This document shows, piece after piece, positions 1 through 4,973 of a stretch of 6,689 nucleotides of DNA. Under the pieces are notes generated by a model. That model ran no database searches, had not been told where the DNA came from, and saw only the letters and a list, made by a program, of their open reading frames with translations. The position numbers were made by a program, and so were the translations under genes. The stretch's first letter is position 1, and each line of letters starts with the position of its first letter. Location: NCBI GenBank assembly GCA_021778575.1, contig JAJYCH010000276.1, positions 1 to 6,689 on the forward strand, in the 5' to 3' direction. Source of the DNA: Planctomycetota bacterium. GTDB taxonomy: Bacteria; Planctomycetota; Planctomycetia; Isosphaerales; Isosphaeraceae.

Positions 1-234
1 ATTGAGGCACCCATTGGTGGTACAGGTGCAATTCGTCGAACAGCCAGAGACGTTGCCTGAACCAAGGCAAACAAGGTTGTCATTGGTATCGTACTGACAG
101 GAGCACTGCTTCTTGCAATTGCTAACAGGAATCACGTCCGCGAAGGCATTGCGCGTCGTCGTCAATGAGACGGCGAGGATCAGCGCCGCAAAGGTCATCG
201 ACGAGGAGCAGAGGAACCGAAGGATCGTGCGCAT
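1..234 (-). CDS. Small secreted cysteine-rich protein, 3' end beyond window
   Basis: An open frame of 78 codons starts with ATG at 234 and reaches the left edge with no stop. A GGGAG Shine-Dalgarno sequence at 241-245 sits 6 nt before the ATG, which fixes the start. Residues 1-32 look like a Sec signal peptide: R2 and R6, a hydrophobic core around residues 14-24, and an A-F-A site that would cut before D33. The visible mature part (33-78) has eight cysteines at 40, 44, 46, 56, 65, 69, 71 and 76. They fall into two copies of C-x3-C-x-C (40-46 and 65-71), 25 residues apart, which suggests an internal repeat held by disulfides or binding metal. It lies 90 bp downstream of the DUF1573 gene on the same strand, and that protein has the same C-x3-C-x-C spacing. 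I do not recognise the family and assign no function. That it is exported and coding is fairly likely; its full length is unknown. Confidence 0.62.
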   Translation of the reverse strand, partial: MRTILRFLCSSSMTFAALILAVSLTTTRNAFADVIPVSNCKKQCSCQYDTNDNLVCLGSGNVSGCSTNCTCTTNGCLN

Positions 235-324
235 ACATGTCTCCCATTGTTCGAGGATCTGCGTGAAGCCCTACGACACGTCGATTGATTAGCCTTCCCT
301 GGCATACTTGCTACTCCATTTATC

Positions 325-759
325 CTATCGAGCCACGACTTGCCCCGTGACTCGAACTCCGAATTGAGGCATTCGCCTCTCATCCGAGAGGTAGACGACC
401 GATTGTTCGTCACGGCTTCCCGGCTTCCCCTCGAGAGCCATGGTGATATGAAAATCCCGAGATTGTTTGGGTGCAATGGTCAGGGGAAGTATGTCGGTGG
501 AAATGCAAGAGCAGGAAGACTTGCAGCCAAGAATATTGATAGGATGATCTGTGAAATTGCGAATTCGAAAGGACGCTTCTTTATGAGAACCCGATTCGCC
601 TTCTCCGACCGAGATAACTTCCGGCTCGATCACCAAGGTCGCGCCTCGGAGATAGAGTAGGCCATCGTTCACCGAGCCAAATCGGAAAATGGTCCAGGCG
701 AGCAACCCGCCGATCACGATGAAGATACCGACAAGAGCCGGACCGATCAGCCCAAACAA
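325..759 (-). CDS. Membrane-anchored DUF1573 domain protein (5' end uncertain, possibly frameshifted)
   Basis: The 144 residues counted from the TTG at 759 begin with a hydrophobic segment (about residues 3-24), predicted to anchor the protein with its C-terminus outside the cytoplasm. A DUF1573-like Ig-type beta domain follows at about 45-142. It has the conserved pattern of an F-R-I-R-N strand, a G-C-x3-C-x-C turn (cysteines 79, 83, 85), a P-x-T-I-A-P strand and a final G-V-R-V-T-G-Q strand. DUF1573 proteins are frequent in Planctomycetes and Bacteroidetes; their function is not established. The start is a problem. TTG 759 is the only ATG/GTG/TTG codon in this frame before the hydrophobic segment, and it has no Shine-Dalgarno. 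The frame stays open to a TAA at 847-849 and would add a Ser/Lys-rich cytoplasmic tail. A well-placed Shine-Dalgarno and ATG exist at 854-858 and 843-845, but in another frame. Either the gene is frameshifted near its start or it uses a weak TTG. Domain assignment is good; the start is poor. Confidence 0.7.
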   Translation of the reverse strand: MFGLIGPALVGIFIVIGGLLAWTIFRFGSVNDGLLYLRGATLVIEPEVISVGEGESGSHKEASFRIRNFTDHPINILGCKSSCSCISTDILPLTIAPKQSRDFHITMALEGKPGSRDEQSVVYLSDERRMPQFGVRVTGQVVAR

Positions 760-774
760 ACCAGAGCTGCCAAT

Positions 775-816
775 CTCTTTTTTTGAACTAGAACTCTCTT
801 TTTTTGAACTAAAACT
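775..816. repeat. Tandem duplication of a 21-bp unit (two copies)
   Basis: Copy 1 is 775-795 and copy 2 is 796-816, differing at one base (g791 versus a812). On the minus strand each copy is seven codons in the DUF1573 frame and contains TCA AAA AAA GAG, giving two Ser-Ser-Lys-Lys-Glu blocks just before the membrane segment. Because the unit is a multiple of three, copy-number change would keep the frame, but each copy holds a run of seven A that could slip. Confidence 0.85.
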
Positions 817-827
817 GGCCTGGCTCA

Positions 828-840
828 GATTGGATTGGAT
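828..840. repeat. 5-bp tandem repeat at the DUF1573 start region
   Basis: Thirteen bases of perfect period 5 (GATTG on the plus strand, CCAAT on the minus) lie directly after the ATG at 843-845. The ATG frame reads Met-Ala-Ser-Asn-Pro-Ile and then TGA at 825-827. Removing one 5-bp unit would join the ATG to the open DUF1573 frame, beginning Met-Ala-Ser-Asn-Leu-Ser-Gln. Confidence 0.8.
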
Positions 841-842
841 GC

Positions 843-858
843 CATTTTATGCTCTCCT
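843..858 (-). promoter_or_regulatory. Shine-Dalgarno and ATG that look like the original DUF1573 start
   Basis: Read on the minus strand, AGGAG at 854-858 is followed by 8 nt and then ATG at 845-843, an ideal spacing. It is the best ribosome binding site upstream of the DUF1573 gene. In the sequence as given it starts only a six-codon frame ending at TGA 825-827. It could be the true start of a frameshifted gene or, less likely, a short leader peptide. Confidence 0.5.
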
Positions 859-888
859 GTCACAAACCTGACTATCCAAAACGTCAGT

Positions 889-929
889 GCTATTTAAGTC
901 GGTTTTGATTCGCTCGAAATAGCTTAAAT
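889..929. repeat. AT-rich inverted repeats with two alternative pairings
   Basis: GCTATTT (889-895) pairs with AAATAGC (917-923), and the overlapping ATTTAAG (892-898) pairs with CTTAAAT (923-929). The two 7-bp pairings share bases and exclude one another. They lie at or just downstream of the predicted start of DUF1573 transcription. Stems this short in AT-rich DNA can be chance. Confidence 0.3.
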
Positions 930-930
930 T

Positions 931-958
931 AGGATACCAGGGCCAAGGCGAAAGTCAA
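931..958 (-). promoter_or_regulatory. Candidate sigma-70 promoter for the DUF1573 gene
   Basis: On the minus strand TTGACT (953-958; five of six matches to TTGACA) is separated by 16 bp from TATCCT (931-936; four of six matches to TATAAT). Transcription would begin near 924, about 80 nt before the Shine-Dalgarno/ATG pair at 843-858. Orientation and distance fit that start better than the TTG at 759. Confidence 0.5.
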
Positions 959-997
959 GACGAATTATCGCAAAATTTACATCGGTATCTCCCTGTC

Positions 998-1009
998 GAT
1001 CGCGCGATC
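998..1009. promoter_or_regulatory. 12-bp perfect palindrome, possible operator
   Basis: GATCGCGCGATC is a perfect palindrome that ends 5 bp upstream of the -35 candidate at 1015. It would be centred about 46 bp before the predicted start of ABC-F transcription, a common place for a dimeric regulator. Short GATC/CGCG palindromes also arise by chance in GC-rich genomes, so this is only a candidate. Confidence 0.3.
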
Positions 1010-1014
1010 ATCCC

Positions 1015-1043
1015 TTGCGTCGGGCAGGCCGGTTGCCTAAAAT
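1015..1043 (+). promoter_or_regulatory. Candidate sigma-70 promoter for the ABC-F gene
   Basis: TTGCGT (1015-1020) is followed by a 17-bp spacer and TAAAAT (1038-1043; five of six matches to the consensus -10). Transcription would begin near 1050, leaving a leader of about 115 nt before the ATG at 1166. The -35 matches only the TTG core; the spacing and -10 carry the call. A weaker pair, TTGATT (905-910) and TAGGAT (930-935), lies further upstream. Confidence 0.45.
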
Positions 1044-1071
1044 AAAGTGCTACTGCTCCCCAAGTGTCTCA

Positions 1072-1086
1072 TCGGGGCAACCCCGA
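1072..1086 (+). other. Short GC-rich leader hairpin upstream of the ABC-F gene
   Basis: TCGGGG (1072-1077) and CCCCGA (1081-1086) form a perfect 6-bp stem with a CAA loop inside the predicted leader of the ABC-F mRNA. No T-run follows, so it is not a standard attenuator, and no ATG-started leader peptide is visible between 1050 and 1165. Its role, if any, is unknown. Confidence 0.35.
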
Positions 1087-1165
1087 CGACCGTCCGATCT
1101 GGATAGCCGGTCGCCCCTTCGGCTCTTGCCCGCCTCGCCCTCCTCCCACGAGACCCCCGACCGCC

Positions 1166-2905
1166 ATGATCCGCCTTATCAACGCCCGGAAGAATTTCGG
1201 CAATCAGACGTTGTACGACGGTGTCGACGCCTCGATCGTTCGAGGAGAGCGGATCGGCCTGCTCGGCAAGAATGGCGCGGGGAAGTCGACGCTGTTCAAG
1301 GTTCTCATGGGGATCGACCATCTCGACGGCGGCGAATTGCTCCGCGACCGGAAGATCTCGGTCGGCTATCTGCCCCAGGAAATCCATCCTCTCAAAGAGG
1401 GGACCGTCTTCGAGAACATGCTCGGCCACCTCGGCCCCTGGACCGAGGCGGATCGGAACCTCAAGGCCGTGATGGTGGGCCTCGAAAACGGCGACCCCGA
1501 CGCCCTCGACCGTTACGACGACGCCATGGAAGCGTTCTTGACCGCCGGTGGCTACGAGATGGAGTCGCGGGCCAAGGCGATTTTGCTCGGCCTCGGCTTC
1601 TCGGTCGCCTCGCTCGACGCTCCGGTCGCGACCCTCTCGGGCGGCTGGGCGATGCGGCTGGCGCTGGGCGGGATGCTCGCGTTTCAGCATGATATTCTCC
1701 TGCTCGACGAGCCGACGAACCACCTCGACCTCTTGAGCGTGAAGTGGTTCGAGGATTTTCTTCGCTCCTATCCGGGCGCGATCCTGATCACCTGCCACGA
1801 CCGCGACTTTCTCGACCGGGTCATCAACAAGACCTTCGAGCTGGAGATGGGCAAGCTCCACATGTACAGCGGCAATTATTCCGCGTACTTGCCCCAGAAA
1901 GAGCACCGGATCAGCATCCAGCAGGCGGCTTTCGACGGTCAGCAGAAGAAGCTCAAGGAGATGCAGGACTTCGTCGACCGCAACAAGGCCCGGGCCTCGA
2001 CCGCCAGCCGGGCGCAGTCGCGAGCCAAGGCGATCGACAAGATGGAACGGGTCGAAGCTCCGCAGACCGACGCCTCGACCATGCGGATCAAACTGCCCGA
2101 ACCCCCTCGAAGCGGCCAGGTTGTCGCCAAGCTTGATGACATCGGCTTCGCCTACGGCACGAAGGTCGTTTACTCCCGGCTCGATCTCGAAATTCAGCGC
2201 GGTGATCGGGTGGTTCTCGTCGGTCCCAACGGTGCCGGCAAGACGACGTTGATGAAGCTGCTCGCCGGAGTTCACAAGCCGACCCGGGGCGAGGTCGAAC
2301 TTGGCTCGAACGTCTTCGCCACCTACTTCGCCCAGCACCGGGTCGAGGCCCTGAACCTCAAGTCGACGGTGCTCGCCAGCCTCCGCGAAGTTCACCCGAG
2401 CCTGCCCGACGGCAATCTTCGAGGGATGCTCGGCGCGTTTCTTTTCAGTGGAGAAGCGGCCGACAAGCCGGTCTCGGCCCTTTCGGGCGGCGAGAAGACC
2501 CGGCTCTGCCTGGCCAAGATCCTCACCGTCGCGCACAACTTCATCATGATGGACGAGCCGACGAACCACCTCGACATCGCCAGCCGCGACGTGCTCGAAG
2601 AGGCTCTGGTCGACTACAGCGGAACGCTTTGCTTCATCTCGCACGACGAGCACTTCATCCGAGCCGTGGCCAACAAGGTGATCGAGGTCGATACCGGTAA
2701 GCTGACGATTTACCCGTGCAACTACGAGAGTTACCTCTACATCAAGGCCAAGGCCGAAGTTGTCCCCGGCGACTGGAGGTCGCTGCTGTCGAAGGGGGCG
2801 AAGAAACCCGACTCGTTGCCGATGAATCCCCCAACCGCCTCGGCCTCGACGGCTCCGGCCGGCAAGGGCCAGGGCGGGAAGAAGTCGGGCAAGGTCTCGG
2901 CTTGA
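1166..2905 (+). CDS. ABC-F family ATP-binding protein (ribosome-associated translation factor)
   Basis: A complete 579-residue protein with two nucleotide-binding domains and no membrane segment, the ABC-F layout. NBD1 has Walker [10 protein letters not shown] (34-42), signature LSGGW (157-161), Walker B with D181-E182 in a DEPTNHLD block, and switch histidine H211 (in TCHD rather than the usual SHD). A charged helical linker at about 246-315 corresponds to the P-site tRNA interaction motif region. NBD2 has Walker [10 protein letters not shown] (353-361), signature LSGGE (439-443), Walker B D463-E464 and H493. The tail (about 545-579) is rich in Pro, Ala, Gly and Lys and looks disordered. ABC-F proteins bind the ribosomal E site and use ATP to modulate translation; some confer antibiotic resistance, but nothing here indicates that. 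The frame extends to a GTG at 1064, but homology to ABC-F N-termini begins at ATG 1166, which I chose although no clear Shine-Dalgarno precedes it. The W after the first signature resembles YheS-type members; the subfamily is not certain. Confidence 0.95.
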   Translation: MIRLINARKNFGNQTLYDGVDASIVRGERIGLLGKNGAGKSTLFKVLMGIDHLDGGELLRDRKISVGYLPQEIHPLKEGTVFENMLGHLGPWTEADRNLKAVMVGLENGDPDALDRYDDAMEAFLTAGGYEMESRAKAILLGLGFSVASLDAPVATLSGGWAMRLALGGMLAFQHDILLLDEPTNHLDLLSVKWFEDFLRSYPGAILITCHDRDFLDRVINKTFELEMGKLHMYSGNYSAYLPQKEHRISIQQAAFDGQQKKLKEMQDFVDRNKARASTASRAQSRAKAIDKMERVEAPQTDASTMRIKLPEPPRSGQVVAKLDDIGFAYGTKVVYSRLDLEIQRGDRVVLVGPNGAGKTTLMKLLAGVHKPTRGEVELGSNVFATYFAQHRVEALNLKSTVLASLREVHPSLPDGNLRGMLGAFLFSGEAADKPVSALSGGEKTRLCLAKILTVAHNFIMMDEPTNHLDIASRDVLEEALVDYSGTLCFISHDEHFIRAVANKVIEVDTGKLTIYPCNYESYLYIKAKAEVVPGDWRSLLSKGAKKPDSLPMNPPTASASTAPAGKGQGGKKSGKVSA

Positions 2906-2910
2906 TGCTT

Positions 2911-2924
2911 CGGGGGGAGCCCCG
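2911..2924 (+). other. Short hairpin just after the ABC-F stop
   Basis: CGGGG (2911-2915) and CCCCG (2920-2924) pair around a GGAG loop, six bases after the TGA. There is no T-tract. It may protect the mRNA 3' end or be chance in GC-rich sequence. Confidence 0.25.
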
Positions 2925-2962
2925 CTTCGAGAACTACCCTTTCCACCCATCTGATTTGATCC

Positions 2963-3006
2963 AATACCCGTCGCTCCGGGACGAATGACCCGGAGCGATG
3001 GGTATT
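2963..3006. terminator. 18-bp stem-loop between the ABC-F and zinc-ribbon genes
   Basis: The left arm 2963-2980 and right arm 2989-3006 pair along all 18 positions, with one G-U wobble, around an 8-nt loop (2981-2988). The stem is strong and too long to be chance. Neither side has a real U-tract, so as a terminator it would be non-canonical. No convincing promoter separates it from the gene starting at 3040, so it may instead give partial termination or mRNA processing within an ABC-F/zinc-ribbon transcript. It contains the alternative ATG at 2998. Confidence 0.55.
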
Positions 3007-3039
3007 CGAATTTGTGGTTGGCTTCTCCGAGGTTCTCCG

Positions 3040-3573
3040 ATGTCTTCTGCGACGTGTCCTCAGTGCGGCCGGTCGACGGTGATCGATGGAAGAATTTCTA
3101 CCGGCTCGGACTCGATGGTTTATGGAAGCGCTTTTGTCCCGGCGGACCAGTTGTCGGTCTGGCGGGCTCTGCCGGGCATTTTGTTTTGTGGCGGGCCTCA
3201 CGTCTGCGTTTCCTGTGGCCATCTCTGGTCCTCGATTGATCCGCAAGCGTTGCGCGACTACATCCAGGCCCATGGATCGGAGTTGCTGAAGCAGCGGATC
3301 GACGAATCAGATCACGGCCCTTATCGGGGTCTGCCCGATTCCGAATTGGCTCATGAGATCGCCGACAAGGTCGCCGAGATCGACGCCCTGGTCCAGTGCG
3401 GCAAGCCGGGCGCGGCGGGACGCTATCGCGAACTTCGAGGAGTCACCTGGGACCAGGCAATCAAGGAAACCAGGAACTGGCGCGATCTGAAGCGCGACGA
3501 GAAACTGGCTTTCTTTGGCTGGGAGCCGAAGAAAAAACAGCCCGTCGATGACCTGGAATCTCCCTATTTCTAG
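3040..3573 (+). CDS. Hypothetical protein with split CxxC zinc-ribbon motif
   Basis: A 177-residue protein with paired cysteines at C6-P-Q-C9-G and C56-V-S-C59-G, the knuckle pattern of a zinc ribbon, here split by 46 residues; C50 is a further cysteine nearby. The rest (about 65-177) is hydrophilic and probably helical with many charged residues. There is no signal peptide or membrane segment, so it is probably cytoplasmic. I chose ATG 3040 because GAGG at 3029-3032 lies 7 nt upstream and the protein then opens with the first CxxC; the upstream in-frame ATG at 2998 lies in a hairpin and its ribosome site would be too close. It follows the ABC-F gene by 134 bp on the same strand and may be cotranscribed through the stem-loop. 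I do not recognise a named family. Coding is supported by motif spacing and start signals; function is unknown. Confidence 0.75.
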   Translation: MSSATCPQCGRSTVIDGRISTGSDSMVYGSAFVPADQLSVWRALPGILFCGGPHVCVSCGHLWSSIDPQALRDYIQAHGSELLKQRIDESDHGPYRGLPDSELAHEIADKVAEIDALVQCGKPGAAGRYRELRGVTWDQAIKETRNWRDLKRDEKLAFFGWEPKKKQPVDDLESPYF

Positions 3574-3755
3574 ATGTTCCTGGGGGTGTGGACCGGGCAC
3601 CGCCCACGATCTCGGAAGAGCGGCTTTCGATCGACCAAGCAGATGGTTCGAGCCGCGTTGGCGCGTCCTGGCTGACGCTCGACAGACCCTACGCATGCTC
3701 GCCATCCGACGAGCAATTCGGCGTGAATCCTGTAGAGAATGTCGAGCGCAACGAG

Positions 3756-3776
3756 CCCCACCACACCATCGTGGGG
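3756..3776. terminator. Weak hairpin in the convergent spacer, possible shared terminator
   Basis: CCCCAC (3756-3761) and GTGGGG (3771-3776) form a perfect 6-bp stem with a 9-nt loop, 14 bp past the minus-strand stop at 3790 and between two converging genes. There is no T-run on either strand. Position supports a terminator; structure supports it only weakly. I see no gene in the rest of the 216-bp spacer 3574-3789. Confidence 0.35.
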
Positions 3777-3789
3777 GAGATCCGATCGA

Positions 3790-4917
3790 TCAGCCCTTGG
3801 GCCGGGCGGCGGCCAGGGCGAGCAGGGCGTAGGACGTCACGATGTTCGGGTCGCCTTCCATGAAGCGATCCTCCTTGTTGACCCAGGCGCCGCTCGGCTC
3901 CTGGCGCTTCGCGAGAGCGGCGACGAGGTCGGCTCGCCAGTCGTGCTCCTTGCCTTCGCTGTCGACCAGTTTCGGCTGGCCGAGCGCGGCCAGGGCTCGG
4001 GCAAACGTGTGATAATAATAGTAGAGCCCACGCTGACCTTGACCGGGATTTTCATCGACCGTGTAATGCCTGGCGATATAACCGAGGGCGGCCTTGACCC
4101 GGATGTCGTCGGGCTTCAAACCAGCGTAGATCATGCTCTTGAGGCCCGCGTAGGTCATCCCGGCGCTCGACGGAATCGGGTCGTCGGCTTTCTTGGCGGA
4201 CTTGCCCGCGTCGCCTCCCGGACGGCCGGGGGCGACGTAAATGAACCCGCCGTCGTTGACCTTGCCGGCCCAGGGCTGATCGTTGAACTCGCTCTTGAGG
4301 TTCTGGCACCGCGAGACGAAGACGAGCGCCTTCTGGAGCGCCGGATCGTCGGCCGGGAGCCCGGTATCGCGGAGCGATTCCATCATGAAAGCGGTGTTCG
4401 ACAGGTCGGGTCGGCCAGCGCCACCGCCGTAATTCGAGCCGCCATAGGTGACGTCGGCCGAGGTTTTCCCCTCGCTCTCGTCGGTCTGGTTGACCTTGAG
4501 GAAATCCTGCGCTCCCTTGATCAAGCCATCGAATTTTCCGCCTTGGTTAGCCTCCTGAAACGCCATGAGGGCGACGGAAGTCGAATAAACCGAGTGCGGA
4601 GCCCTGGCCAGTCCCCCCTTGGGATCGACGTACCCTTCCAGGAAGCCAAGCCCCTTGACGATCGCCGGGTCGCTCGGCGTGACCCGCTTCGAGCGGAGCA
4701 AGGCCGTGACCACCAGGGCCGTGATTCCCGGCTCCTTGGTGCCGGACCAGCTTCCGTCGGTCTCCTGGCGAGGCCGGAGGAATCCCACGGCTTTCTCTTC
4801 GAGGGTCGTGGGATTGACCTCGTCTGCCCGGCCGAGGCCAGGCCAGAACCCCAGGCCAATCAGGCCCGCGAGGGGAAGGCTGCGCTCCAGCAATTCGCGA
4901 CGATTCAGGTGGCTCAT
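3790..4917 (-). CDS. Secreted prenyltransferase/squalene oxidase repeat protein (terpenoid cyclase fold)
   Basis: A complete 375-residue protein. Residues 1-31 look like an export signal: the twin arginine R6-R7 (N-R-R-E-L-L, Tat-like), a hydrophobic core around 14-24, and a G-R-A site before D32. The mature part carries alpha/alpha-barrel repeats of the squalene-cyclase/prenyltransferase fold, with QW-type motifs at about 46-57 (Q-E-T-D-G-S-W) and 331-345 (R-Q-E-P-S-G-A-W), and family blocks GMTYAGLKSMIYAGL (253-267) and LYYYYHTFARAL (298-309). I recall closely similar blocks in many planctomycete proteins of unknown function. The catalytic D-x-D-D motif of true squalene-hopene cyclases is not visible and the length is about half that of such enzymes, so cyclase activity should not be assumed. 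The start at ATG 4917 has GAGG (4928-4931) 10 nt upstream. It lies 56 bp after the FtsX-type permease gene on the same strand, so an operon is likely. Confidence 0.9.
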   Translation of the reverse strand: MSHLNRRELLERSLPLAGLIGLGFWPGLGRADEVNPTTLEEKAVGFLRPRQETDGSWSGTKEPGITALVVTALLRSKRVTPSDPAIVKGLGFLEGYVDPKGGLARAPHSVYSTSVALMAFQEANQGGKFDGLIKGAQDFLKVNQTDESEGKTSADVTYGGSNYGGGAGRPDLSNTAFMMESLRDTGLPADDPALQKALVFVSRCQNLKSEFNDQPWAGKVNDGGFIYVAPGRPGGDAGKSAKKADDPIPSSAGMTYAGLKSMIYAGLKPDDIRVKAALGYIARHYTVDENPGQGQRGLYYYYHTFARALAALGQPKLVDSEGKEHDWRADLVAALAKRQEPSGAWVNKEDRFMEGDPNIVTSYALLALAAARPKG

Positions 4918-4973
4918 GGCTCATCAACCTCGTGGGAAAGAAAGAGAGAAGTGAATCCGAAAACCTCGATCGA

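Noticed and set aside
340..660. 106-codon plus-strand open frame over the DUF1573 gene
   Set aside because: It is antisense to the DUF1573 domain and has no recognisable domain.
1064..1165. 34-residue N-terminal extension of the ABC-F protein from GTG 1064
   Set aside because: The stretch is Pro/Arg-rich, has no Shine-Dalgarno, holds a hairpin, and is not part of the ABC-F fold, which begins at the ATG 1166.
1015..1692. 225-codon plus-strand open frame overlapping the ABC-F start
   Set aside because: It is Arg/Pro/Gly-rich out-of-frame translation of the ABC-F region with no independent support.
1037..2950. 637-codon open frame antisense to the ABC-F gene
   Set aside because: It is a shadow produced by GC-rich codon use on the other strand. 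Its translation is low-complexity Arg/Gly/Val/Leu-rich with no recognisable domain, while the sense frame has every ABC-F motif.
2998..3039. Alternative upstream ATG (2998) for the zinc-ribbon protein
   Set aside because: The ATG is buried in the right arm of the 18-bp stem and its GGAG would be only 2 nt away. ATG 3040 has GAGG at 7 nt and begins directly with the first CxxC.
2737..3273. 178-codon minus-strand open frame across the ABC-F end and the zinc-ribbon gene
   Set aside because: It overlaps two better-supported genes and the stem-loop, and its composition is that of an antisense shadow.
3574..3789. Possible small gene in the convergent spacer (64- to 105-codon frames on both strands)
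   Set aside because: The frames overlap the flanking genes, have no Shine-Dalgarno or recognisable motif, and conflict with one another.
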